Assembly (NCBI RefSeq): GCF_033439725.1
Contig: NW_026944388.1
Location: 3,658,001-3,722,000, forward strand
Length of the DNA: 64,000 nucleotides
Direction: 5' to 3'
Origin: Neurospora tetraspora
Taxonomy: Eukaryota; Ascomycota; Sordariomycetes; Sordariales; Sordariaceae
The notes under the pieces were generated by a model. That model was given only the letters and a program-made list of their open reading frames with translations, was not told where the DNA came from and did no database searches. Positions within the stretch are counted from its first letter, which is position 1. Each line of letters begins with the position of its first letter. The translations under genes were made by a program, and so were the position numbers. Of this stretch, positions 35,575-47,613 are shown in pieces.

Positions 35575-36900
35575 TATGGCCGTGATGATAGTGGAATTCT
35601 TCAAGCTGGAAGACGGGAAAGAGAGCTGTGGATCATGGTGGTCGATTTCGGTGCGCATGCCGACGATGCTACCCTACTTGCACACGAGACTGTCTCGTAT
35701 TCCATTCTAACTGGAAGACGGAAACAGTTTTGGCTGCAGTAAAAGCGCGAGAAGGGACCGTACCGTCATCGATCGATCACTGCACACAGGTACCTGACAG
35801 GTGTGAAGAGATTGAGAAATCCAGTGCGTGCAATCGATGCCGACCATGGACTTACGTCACCGATCCGGAGGAAATTCCGGTTTGAGCCTAAAATGAGGCT
35901 TTTGGGGATCTCAGAGCGGAATCCAATGCTGATGTCTTGTTGGCTTGGTTCTTCAGAGAGGCCTTTGATCAGGCTCAAAGGGTCATGAAGAACTCGAGAC
36001 ACCTTGAATCAAACCAGAACATTGGAATGAGTTTAACAGAACTATCATATTTGTTGAAACAGAGCACACAAAGCCGGAGAATCAAACCATCAGTTTGAAG
36101 ACACCATGAAGTCCCGCGCTAATGCGCCTCCTTTTCAGGGTTATTCTGAGAGGTGGAATATCTCGGCAAGTTGTATCCGACCACCGACCTTCCTAACCGC
36201 ATTGTCTCTAAGCGTCAGCTAACTTTGGATGCAAGAACTCTGTGAAATACGAGAACAAATGGATAGCATGGCGGTGACGATGGACATCTCACGGTGTAGG
36301 TAGCAGTTGTCCATCGACTGAGACTGCAGCGACCGGAACGTTACCTCTACAGAAGGAACCTGCCCTCCGCCACAATCTCAATGACGGAAGTGGGACTTTA
36401 TTCACGTCACGGTTCTTGGCGCTTACCCTAGGCTCAGTTGGTAACTGGAACTTTGAAGCTCTCACTCTAGTTATCAAGACTGACTTACAACGGTGAAAGA
36501 GTTTCCATCCCATGTGGGATCGGTAAAGCCGTCCTTTCTTCTCTCTCGTAAAGCTTATACGAGGGGTCCTTACTCGAACAAGCTCACAAACAATGGATAC
36601 TCGAGCGGGGACTGCCAATGCAACCAAGCAATACGTGGTTGCTCTGGTTCGTTGACCGTCCAAATCCACGATAGCTTCGTTCTTATCCTCGTCGCCGACC
36701 CACCAGCCATGATGCCGGATCGTCCCAGCAATGGGGCCATCATCCCGAACCCGCCGGCCACCTTCCGTCTTCCATGGGTGTCCTTCGCCAGGGCCAGAAC
36801 TCGTGATCCTCATCGGCATTGGTTTTCCATGCAACCTTCCTTCCCTTGGCTCTCCAACTGCAACGTCAGGTAGGAAAGAAGTCCGTGGAAAGATTCTGTC
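35575..36900. other. Intergenic, no supported gene
   Basis: Contains a 181-codon minus-strand ORF (36289-36834) without recognisable motifs. Otherwise upstream sequence of the DUF7907 gene. Confidence 0.45.
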
Positions 36901-36910
36901 TCTGGATGGT

Positions 36911-36917
36911 TATATAA
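36911..36917 (+). promoter_or_regulatory. Probable TATA box of the DUF7907 gene
   Basis: TATATAA about 150 bp upstream of the ATG at 37063, followed by a C/T-rich leader, as in highly expressed fungal genes. Confidence 0.5.
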
Positions 36918-37062
36918 CCTCCCATCCTCTGTCCCCCATCGACTCTGATCACTCTTCATCTTCATCAACAGCATCACCCGCAGACACCACTTATCCAACT
37001 TTTTGGTTAAACACACAATCTGTTCCAGTCTCTTACCCATTCACCCCTTCTCACTCTCCACC

Positions 37063-37761
37063 ATGAAGTCTTTCACCTTGTCCGGCGTCATCGCCGCTCT
37101 CACTGCCACCGCTGCCGTCCAGGCCCAGACCTACTCCCAGGATGGACCTTTCTACCTGAAGCTCAAGTCCAACGATACCTCCCTCGACGGCAAGTACCTC
37201 TACGCCTGCCACGCCGGCGCCGCCATTGAGTCGCTGTGCCTTGGCAGCACCCAGGATCCCGCCGGTGCCTCTTCATCCTCCTTCTACTACAACTACACCG
37301 TCAACGACAACGTTCCTTCCAACTCCGGTCTCTTGATCTGGAACCTCCAGGCCAGCGGTGCTGATGGTCCCATCACCGTCTCTTCCCCTCTGTCTTTCAA
37401 CTACGACCCTGGCTCTAATGTTGCCACGACTCTGTTCATGGTACGTTATTCCCTGTCATCCCTCCTCCACCGCGAGTATCACTTACTAACATGCCCTTCA
37501 CAGCCTACTGCTTCCCCGAGCCTCCAGGTTGCCTTTGACAACGAGAACCAGCTGTTTGTTCCTACCTACACCGACGACTCCAAGTACGTTGCGGGCCAGT
37601 ACCCCGAGTACCCTGGCACCATCGCCCTTCAGAACTGGCAGGCATGCTGGGCGCAAGTTGGAGGCTACTACTACAACGTACTCGCGTGGGTTACTAGCGG
37701 CGCGCCGAAGAACCCCACTTGCAAGGCTGTGAAGGTCGCCAAGGTTAAGGTTGCGGCTTAG
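37063..37761 (+). CDS. Small secreted DUF7907-type protein; frame continues past its TAG
   Basis: Exons 37063-37440 and 37504-37761 give 211 aa; the intron is 63 nt (GTACGT, TTCACAG). A clear signal peptide (MKSFTLSGVIAALTATAAVQA, cleaved near residue 21) precedes a beta-rich domain with FYLKLKSNDTSLDGKYLYAC, HAGAAIESLCLG and a closing VLAWVTSGAPKNPTCKAVKV. Four conserved cysteines and two N-glycosylation sites (NDTS, NYTV) fit a secreted protein. This pattern matches the fungal DUF7907 family, some members of which are described as cell-wall or plant-response-inducing proteins; the function here is unknown. Codon bias suggests strong expression. The TAG at 37759-37761 is followed by 99 more open codons in the same frame, described separately. 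Confidence 0.75.
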   Translation: MKSFTLSGVIAALTATAAVQAQTYSQDGPFYLKLKSNDTSLDGKYLYACHAGAAIESLCLGSTQDPAGASSSSFYYNYTVNDNVPSNSGLLIWNLQASGADGPITVSSPLSFNYDPGSNVATTLFMVRYSLSSLLHREYHLLTCPSQPTASPSLQVAFDNENQLFVPTYTDDSKYVAGQYPEYPGTIALQNWQACWAQVGGYYYNVLAWVTSGAPKNPTCKAVKVAKVKVAA

Positions 37762-37771
37762 GAGGCTCAAC
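37750..37771 (+). promoter_or_regulatory. Hairpin presenting the TAG of the DUF7907 gene
   Basis: GTTG (37750-37753) pairs with CAAC (37768-37771). After a single bulged C, GGCTT (37755-37759) pairs with AGGCT (37763-37767), two of the pairs being G-U. The triloop AGG starts with the adenine of the TAG (37760). Confidence 0.45.
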
Positions 37772-38061
37772 AAGAGAAGCCCAAGGGCGACCAGGTTGGG
37801 GAGGCTGCTGCTCAGATCCCCGACGGCCAGGTACAAGACACTGAGCAGCAAAACCCGGAGGATGACCATGCCGAGAAGGGCTCTGAGGAACAACAGCCCG
37901 AGGGTGACCACGCTGGAGAGCCTGTCGCCCAGATTGGTGATGATCAGGTGCAGAATGTTCCTGCTCCGGCTCCGGCTCCCCCGCCTGCTCCTGCGCAAGA
38001 TGGACAGGACGATGAAGAGAATCATGACCAGGATGACAATGAGAGCTCCAACGAAGAGTAA
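37762..38061 (+). other. In-frame 99-codon extension of the DUF7907 gene after TAG
   Basis: Directly after the TAG the frame runs open to a TAA at 38059-38061. It encodes an acidic Gln/Glu/Pro-rich tail with an internal repeat (KGDQVGEAAAQIPDGQVQ and EGDHAGEPVAQIGDDQVQ, 38 codons apart). Repeat conservation in frame argues that this was, or is, translated. Possible explanations are TAG editing or readthrough, a recent nonsense change, or alternative splicing. The tail follows the complete conserved domain. Confidence 0.6.
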
Positions 38062-39366
38062 ACGGACTGGATTTCATGGCAAGGAAGAAGAGACCGGATG
38101 GTTGGCTGATTTGGGCAGAACATGCATGATTAATCGCTAATGTTTTCTTATTGAGAGTAATGACGGACGAATTTCGATGCTTTGGCGTTGAGGACAGTTA
38201 TGGTTAATACATTTCATTTCATTGACTTTATTCTCTCTACTCCGTCTTTTGGTGACTGTAATGACCGAGATCTCGTGAAACGCATGGCAGATGTCTGGTC
38301 TGAATTCCTTCATCTTATATGTACCGAATACGTACAGACATGAGCAAATTGACATTGAAGTAAGGCAACTAACCATATAAAAATCATTCCGTACATAAGC
38401 CCGGCGCCGATATCATCAGTCCTGGCATTGGTTAACCGACTGTGTGGGCGGTGGCGCATGGCTCAGATCTTCGTCCCGAAAAGTTGCACCTTTACTGCCT
38501 CTTCAATGCTTGGACGAGGCCCTGCATCGCGAAGATTGGCTGGATATACATCGGGAGCCTCATCATAGCCCAAGTATAATGGTATGTAGTAGTTCAAATA
38601 ATAGTAGTGGTGATGGAGGATTGGTAGTCGTTGAGAAGAGGGCTTGCATGGTATCTGCAGGCTTTGGCTCGGCTTTTCGTGCCCGGCTGCCCGGGACTTG
38701 AGGGACGTGGGTGGTGGTAAGCAATGATGAATGGATATCGTTGGTCCGATCTCGATACGCAATGGTATCCAAAGCCTGGCCGGGAAATTCGATAAACTTA
38801 CAGATGATGGTGGTGTCGATCCGAACCGCTTCTCTCATACAGACTTCAAAGGCGGCTGACGCGGGGCACCCGGAATCGAATCCGGAGTGTGCACCCCAAA
38901 CCATTGAACAAGTTGCCCAGCCTGAGAGAATAGTTGCCTTATTTTTTGGGGGGGTTTGAGTTCGTGGTTGCTTGCCTTATTTTCTCGCTGGTTGGCTTGA
39001 GAGTTGAGGCTGCAGGTCCTTGTCTTGGGATTAAGGCATCCAATCTAGTGTCGTTTTATGTGTGTGAAACCATTTTTTTGGGCTTTAAGAGACATCATGG
39101 CGAGGTACTGGGTGGGGTGTTGATATCGGAGCCTTGTTCCCCTTGTTCCGGGGGGTGGTAACGGTTGTTTATGGTGTTGGGTGTGGTATATCTTCTTGTT
39201 AGTCTGCCCTTTTTTACCCAGGATTCAATCGTGGAATCCGGTTTTACTGACTCGAGAAGTTGGGCTGGTAGGTGATGAGAGGTTTTGAGATTTATCGTTT
39301 GTTGGTACCGCAGTATCTTACACCTTTGGAAACGCCAGAAGAAGAACATCGATTGTGATTGTGAGA
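38062..39366. other. Intergenic with a tRNA-like relic
   Basis: No supported protein gene. A tRNA-like fragment lies on the minus strand at 38863-38925 (separate entry). The rest is 3' UTR and upstream sequence. Confidence 0.5.
38863..38925 (-). other. Truncated tRNA-like relic
   Basis: On the minus strand GGGGTGCAC and GTGCCCC flank a T-arm-like hairpin (CCGGA, loop TTCGAT, TCCGG). This imitates an acceptor plus T-arm minihelix. An A-box-like TTGTTCAATGG lies just upstream. The A-to-B spacing is too short for a whole tRNA and the loop is one base short. Confidence 0.35.
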
Positions 39367-41805
<2,439 letters not shown>

Positions 41806-42221
41806 TACAAAGGAAGGAAGCAGCCGCAACGTTTTGGGTTTGCTAGTGTTGGATTTCCAGAGCCGGTCTTCTTATTCAGTTTCCTATCATGGTATGCAAT
41901 GAAGCTCCCTTTGGTCTTTTTTTTGGGAGCAACTACAGAAAGATGTAATCAAACATAAGATGGGGAAGAAAAGATGTTGATTTTTCCGCGGCCGCAACCC
42001 TATCCTGCCCCTGTCCAAGAAACCGTGAAACGTGTACCGCTAAGCCAAAGCGAAGCTGTGACGGAAGAGAAAAGGGAAATCTATGATACACATCCCCCAG
42101 ACCATCGATGAATTGTAAAAACTGTTAAACATGCTCACTCCTCTACTTAATATGATTCCTCCCAGTCCCATGACCAGTGACGCATCCCGTAGCTTATTCT
42201 TCCTGACCGAGTGCGCTTCCC
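41806..42221. other. Convergent intergenic region
   Basis: Between two converging genes; 3' UTRs only. Confidence 0.5.
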
Positions 42222-43499
42222 CTATTGCGGCTGCTCAGCTTTTGTCTCCTGATCATCGGTGTCATTAATGGTCATCTCGACGTCCTCCTGTGTCGCCCGC
42301 GGCGTGCCCGTTCCCTCATCGGCGGCCTTGGCGCTGCTGCTGGCTTTCCTCTCATTGGTGGTAGTCTCGGCATCGGCATCACGATCAACATCCATCTCCT
42401 CGGCCATCGCACCCTCAGCATCATCCGTCTTGTTGCCGGTATCGCTTTTCGCGCCGCCGCCGGGTTTGTTGTCCACTGTCTCTGCCTCTGCCTCTGCCGA
42501 TGCTGATGCTGATGCTGCCGCCTTCTCCGCCGCTGCCTCTTCTTCCTCCGCCTTGGCCGCCGCATCGTAGGCATCTTTCTCCTTCTTATATCGCTCCGCA
42601 TCCCGATCGGCTCGGTCTTGGAACTCTTTCCTGCGGTCTTCGGGGAGATCTTTCCACTCGCGCGACAACGCCTCTTCTTCGACATCGGTATGATCGCCGT
42701 CGTTCTCGTTGTCGTTGTCGTTGTCGTTGTCGTCCTCGGGGCTGCCGGACCCTTCGGCGGCTTCCTTGCTGGCCGCCGCCGCCGCCTTTGCCGCAGCTGC
42801 CTTCTCTTTCGACGCGGCGCGCTTATCGTCGCAGTAGAGTTCGAAGGCGCTGCTCGGCTTGAGGGGCCTGAAGGTGCCCTTGTGCAGACCGTTAGTCGGG
42901 TGGGCGGCCGAGAAGGCGTCGGAACTCGGCGACTGGGTCTGAAGGTTCTGGTTGATAAAGGTGGCGCCTGCGGCACTAGGCAGGTCGAGGTTGGACATGG
43001 CAGAGGGCTTGCGATGTCCCCGCTTGATACGCAAGGGCTTCTCCTTTGGCTGCACGGTTGTTGCTGTCAGCTTACCGACCCGACCTGTGCGTGATTGATG
43101 AAGGGATGTATGATGATGTTGATGATGGCGAGTATGTCCGCCCGGAAGAGGTGATCCTGGGGGTGATGATATGGCGTCACGTACTGTGGGCGGCGGACTG
43201 GGGCTGCCGTCAGAGTCCTCCACGTTAGTGCTCGTCCTCTTGGCCAACTGCTCAAGAAGGAACGCCCGCTCCAGCCTCATCTTCTCGACCTGGCGCTTCA
43301 GCCGGGCCAGACGCAGGCGAGCGGCATCGTTGGCCTCCTCGACCTCGTTAGTGCGCTGCTTCAGCTGGATGCACTTCCTGCGGTAGGCCTCCTCGACCGA
43401 GGGAGGCAGCTGGGGCGGAACTGAGCTCGCTGATGGGGGGCGATGGGCAGAAGGGTCAGTAACCTTTTTCTTCATTTTGAGGATGATGGAGGAAGACAT
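42222..43499 (-). CDS. INO80-complex HMG-box subunit (Nht1/Nhp10-like)
   Basis: Exons 43499-43185 and 43049-42222 on the minus strand give 380 aa. The 135-nt intron is in frame but has a strong GTACGT donor, a CTGAC branch and a GTGCAG acceptor. Residues ~35-90 form a coiled coil (EEAYRRKCIQLKQRTNEVEE, then LKRQVEKMRLERAFLLEQL) like the N-terminus of Nhp10. The HMG box starts at FRPLKPSSAFELYCDDKRA (about 165-183) and resumes at LSREWKDLPEDRRKEFQ (about 229). Between these lies a ~45-residue Ala/Lys then Asp/Asn-rich insertion. The C-terminus is acidic and disordered. Nhp10/Nht1 help INO80 sense DNA length and bind nucleosomes; the role is inferred. A rival assignment is another HMG chromatin protein. 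Confidence 0.75.
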   Translation of the reverse strand: MSSSIILKMKKKVTDPSAHRPPSASSVPPQLPPSVEEAYRRKCIQLKQRTNEVEEANDAARLRLARLKRQVEKMRLERAFLLEQLAKRTSTNVEDSDGSPSPPPTVRDAISSPPGSPLPGGHTRHHQHHHTSLHQSRTGRVGKLTATTVQPKEKPLRIKRGHRKPSAMSNLDLPSAAGATFINQNLQTQSPSSDAFSAAHPTNGLHKGTFRPLKPSSAFELYCDDKRAASKEKAAAAKAAAAASKEAAEGSGSPEDDNDNDNDNENDGDHTDVEEEALSREWKDLPEDRRKEFQDRADRDAERYKKEKDAYDAAAKAEEEEAAAEKAAASASASAEAEAETVDNKPGGGAKSDTGNKTDDAEGAMAEEMDVDRDADAETTTNERKASSSAKAADEGTGTPRATQEDVEMTINDTDDQETKAEQPQ

Positions 43500-44376
43500 G
43501 ATGACGGGGAATGATGGAGAAGGGAGGATTCGCCAAAGGGAAAGGGTTTCAAAGGGAAAAACGGATGGAGGTGGCCAGGGCAGAATATGGAGACGTGTTT
43601 AGGTTAATGGGTGTATGGGAACCTGGACCTACCTGGCGCCATTGTTGGAGTGGTTACCGTGTGGTGGTGAATTAATGATTAATAGTGGAGTTGTTCGTGT
43701 TTGCGATCGTGAGTCGTTACGAGAATGACGAACGAGGAAGAGGCGAGGCGACTTGTTGTTTGCGGAAAGAAGAAAAGGGAGCGTAAAAAGTCATGCACTG
43801 TCTGTCGGGCGGTCACAATGGAATTGAAAGTTGAAGTTGGGACGGAGAGAAGGAACAAGTGAATGGATGAGGTTGACAAAGTCCCTGAAAGTCACGAAAC
43901 GACAGAGACGCCTGTCCACGTACCGCTGTAACAATCGCGACGGGACAAGGCTGATGTACCCAAGTACAGTACAGGTCCACTATTTCTGAAAGCTGGAGGT
44001 CCCGCAGCTGCTGTCCTGGATGCTCCTCTGAAAGTCGACGATTCTTGGTCGCCAGATCAAGGGATATTTTGGCATATGCGGATACCTCTAGTGTTAAACG
44101 CTTAGGTCCATGCAGTAACAAGTTTGCTGCGGTGAGCTGAGTGGAAGGTCTAGAGCTTCCCTATTCGCTTATACCAGACCTTGCCTGCCGCCAGCCCGCC
44201 ACTGCTGTCTTCTATCCGCTTCATCGACTTTTTTTGTGGGCCCCGCCCGCTGGGGGGAGCTCCTGAGGAGGGAGGTCCATTTGGCATTTGGCTACGGCCA
44301 GCGAAGACACCGCAAGACGGAGGAAGCCCGACCAAACAACAAAGATTCAGGAGAAACACCAGAATCGAAGCCCACC
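43500..44376. other. Divergent promoter region
   Basis: Shared upstream region of the minus-strand HMG gene and plus-strand CCT8 gene. No motif could be assigned confidently. Confidence 0.5.
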
Positions 44377-46313
44377 ATGTCCTTGAATATCCCCAACGCC
44401 CCGAACGCCGGCTTGTTCAAAGGCGGCTACAACAAGTAGGTTTTGTCTCTTTTAATAATTCAGCTTGTTGCATCACTGTCCAGTTCTACCCCGCCAAACT
44501 CCCCTCCATGGCTTGCTTGCGCCTATCCTATGCGGTCCCAAGGGGTTCATGATGCGTGACCTTGATACACAAGCTCTAACCATGTCCCAACCCCCAACAG
44601 CTACGATTCCGAGGATGGCGCCGTCCTTCGCAACATCGATGCCTGCAGGGCCATCTCCTCGACCGTCCAGACCTCCCTCGGTCCCTATGGACGCAACAAG
44701 ATCGTCATCAACCACCTCCAGAAGATGATCCTGACCTCCGACGCCGCTACCATTCTCCGCGAGCTCGATGTCGTCCACCCCGCCGCCAAGCTGCTGGTCA
44801 TGGCCAGTCAACAACAAGAATCCGAGATGGGCGATGCTACCAACCTTGTCACCATCCTTGCCGGTGAGCTCCTGAAGAAGGCCGAGGACCTGTTGCGCAT
44901 GGGTCTCAAGACTTCCGACATTGTCACCGGTTACGAGCGCGCCCAGAAGATTGCCCTGGATACCCTGGAGGAGCTTGTTGTCGACAAGGTGGAGGACTTG
45001 CGGTCGCAGGCCGGCTTGAGCAAGGCCCTCCGCACCGTTATTGCCAGCAAGCAGAACGGTAACGAGGACTTCCTGGCCGACCTGGTCGCCGAGGCCATCC
45101 TTGCCGTTCTCCCCAAGAACCCCGCCAACTTCAACGTCGACAACATCCGCGTCGTCAAGATTATGGGTGGCAGCCTCGACCAGAGCCGTGTCGTCAAGGG
45201 CATGGTCTTCCCCAAGGAGCCCAACGGCACCGTCAAGAAGGCCAAGAAGGCCAAGGTAGGTGTCTACACCTGCCCCATCGATACCAGCCAGACCGAGACC
45301 AAGGGCACCGTCCTACTACACAACGCCCAGGAGATGCTCGACTTCACAAAGGGAGAGGAGAACCAGCTTGAGACGGTGGTCAAGGAGCTCTACAACTCAG
45401 GCCTCAGAGTCCTCGTTGCCGGTTCCACAGTCGGTGAGCTGGCGATGCACTACCTTAACAGATACGGCATCCTGGTCATCAAGATTCTTTCCAAGTTCGA
45501 GCTCAGGCGCGTATGCAGAGTTGTCGGTGCCACTCCCCTGGCCCGTCTGGGTGCGCCCATGCCCGACGAGATGGGCAGCATCGACGTTGTGGAGACTATG
45601 GAGATTGGCGGTGACCGCGTTACCGTGTTCAGACAGGAGGATGAGGTCACAAGGACAGCAACCCTCGTTCTGCGGGGCGCTACTCAGAACCACCTCGATG
45701 ATGTTGAGCGTGCCGTCGATGACGGTGTCAACGTCGTCAAGGCTATCACAAAGGATGCTCGCTTGGTCCCCGGCGCCGGCGCCACTGAGATCCAGCTCGT
45801 CGAAAGGATACAGGCTATTGGCGAGAGAACCCAGGGTCTCGCGCAGTACTCTATCAAGAAGTACGGTGAGGCGTTCGAGGTCGTTCCTAGGATATTGGCG
45901 GAGAGCGCCGGTCTGGATGCCACCGAGGTGCTCAGCAGGCTCTATGCCGCCCATCAGAAGAAGGACACCTGGTCGACGGGTGTGGATGTCGAGGTATGTT
46001 TCAGCCGTGTATACACTCGCGTGTTATGCAGTGACTGACAAGTTTACAGAACAACGACAACTCCGGCACCCTTGATGCCGTGAAGGAGGGTATTCTCGAT
46101 CTCCTCGTAACCAAGCAATGGGCTATCAAGCTCGCCACCGAGGCTGCCAGGACGGTTCTTTCTGTTGATCAGATTATCGTTGCCAGACAGGCCGGTGGTC
46201 CCAAGCCCCCCGGTCCCAACCCTGTAAGTTTTCAACAAGTCCGCCCTTTCTTGACTGACTCGGAAAATTTGTTGCTAACTACTCGTCTGCCACAGAACTG
46301 GGATGAGGACTGA
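44377..46313 (+). CDS. cct8: Chaperonin TCP-1/CCT complex subunit theta
   Basis: Exons 44377-44435, 44601-45993, 46050-46223 and 46296-46313 give 547 aa, the usual length of the family. All junctions have GT-AG ends and phases close. The start MSLNIPNAPNAGLFKGGYN and the next block YDSEDGAVLRNIDACRAIS are typical of fungal theta subunits. ATP-site motifs of group II chaperonins are visible: TSLGPYGRNK, GDATNLVTILAGEL and VPGAGATEIQL. The last exon encodes only NWDED plus stop. CCT8 is one of eight subunits of the cytosolic ring that folds actin, tubulin and WD-repeat proteins. Strong codon bias fits an abundant protein. A 23-bp hairpin follows about 300 bp after the stop. Confidence 0.97.
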
Positions 46314-46612
46314 TCTGTTAGAAGAGCGGAAAACGTGTAATTGAGCCAAAGGGATAGATACTGCGGCTTGTGAAATGAAATGTTGATATAGACAGCAAGG
46401 TGACATAGCCGTGTACTCAAAGTAATACCCAAATTTCGGTCTGGCAAAGATCTGTCTGCCCTTCTCACACTATCTGGTCTGTGTGTATGTCGGTCTCTCC
46501 GAGATGTCCCAATGGCCACGCTTGCGCTTTGTCGCGGTATCAACAAACACTATCTGCTTCTGTCCCGTCTCCATCAAATCGTATGGATTGAGAAAGATTT
46601 CAGTGTCATGGG

Positions 46613-46669
46613 TACTCGTCAGGCCTGCAAAATCGCTAGTCACCGCCGATTTTGCAAGCCTGACGAGTA
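46613..46669. terminator. Strong 23-bp hairpin downstream of cct8
   Basis: 46613-46635 and 46647-46669 are inverted copies with one mismatch, separated by an 11-nt loop. It may lie in the 3' UTR of cct8 or form a 3' end or small-RNA structure. It could instead be a tiny inverted-repeat relic; no flanking target duplication was identified. Confidence 0.7.
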
Positions 46670-47520
46670 GCTGCTCCCTCCCTCACTCAGTGACCAACTG
46701 TCCACGGCGTGACCTTGACATCTTGAACAACCTGAACTCTTTAGCTTTCAACCTTCAGGTCCAATGGAGGGAGTTTCACTTGCTTACGCATTTGGTCACT
46801 CGGCTCGTCACCTTGAATCACATGCCATATCTATCTTTCCGATGTTGATATGGCCTTCTTTTTTTTCCCCATCTTTTCCTTGAACATCAGTAGTAATTGC
46901 TCGATCAGATAGATGTCTTTCAAAAGTCCAGTTACTTTATTGCCCATACCATCAGCTTCTCCCCTCTTGGTGGTGCCTCGTAGTCATACTCTGAGGTATC
47001 TATCTGCCACGCATGTTTTCCTGCTACCATGTGTCTCCCATAGTGAGTGCTAGAATAAGGAAGGCATCGACTTTATTCTTCCCGGGTTCACCTTCAAGGA
47101 GTACTGCATTTATTTGCTAACTGCTCAAGTAGTTACCTACAGCTCAGTCACCAAGTGTGACGCACGAAAGCAATCAGTGAGGAGCTAACTAACATCATAA
47201 CTTCCACGTATCTGCTGTATGTCCCTGTTAAATTCAAGAAAAACTGACGTGGAATGACTGGTGCATAGTTGTAGGTAGTCGAGCAGTACATCATAACCAG
47301 AGATTCCTTGATGGCAATTAAACTGAAAGAACATTCAACAAGGACACTCTCCTATTGTCTCGTTTAGCCTATCATTTTCCCCTTCAACACACGCACGTAT
47401 TACCTACTAGTTTCCTTGAAACCTCCCTCCCTTCGTCTTTGCATGATGTATGCGGATAGGATAGTTTTTCCTCAAAAACGGAAAACAAGCAAAAAAGCAA
47501 AAAAAAAAAATGTGTGGATG
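46670..47520. other. Intergenic, no gene seen
   Basis: Non-coding stretch between the hairpin and the tRNA-like gene. No feature recognised. Confidence 0.5.
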
Positions 47521-47613
47521 TCCCCGTAACGGACTCGAACCGTCATCTTCCTGCGGCACGTATGCAGACGCGGAATTTCCACGCCAGGAATGTTACCATT
47601 ACACCAACGAGCC
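47521..47613 (-). tRNA. tRNA-like gene with a probable intron, isotype uncertain
   Basis: On the minus strand an A box (TGGTGTAATGG), a good T arm (GACGG, TTCGAGT, CCGTT) and a long anticodon stem (TTCCTG pairing with CAGGAA) are in tRNA order. The 31-nt anticodon-arm loop implies an intron of about 24 nt. The acceptor pairs at only five of seven positions (GGCTCGT with ACGGGGA), the outer two being mismatched. The body resembles tRNA-Glu, but no clear anticodon with U33 can be read. It may be a functional intron-bearing tRNA that I fold wrongly, or a decaying copy. A T-rich run (47501-47510 read on the minus strand) lies just downstream, as a pol III terminator would. Confidence 0.6.

Noticed and set aside
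36289-36834. 181-codon minus-strand ORF upstream of the DUF7907 gene
   Set aside because: No recognisable motif or signal; overlaps the likely promoter.
37678-37761. 84-nt in-frame intron ending at the DUF7907 TAG
   Set aside because: It would delete a conserved domain end and has no branch site near the acceptor; kept only as an alternative to test.
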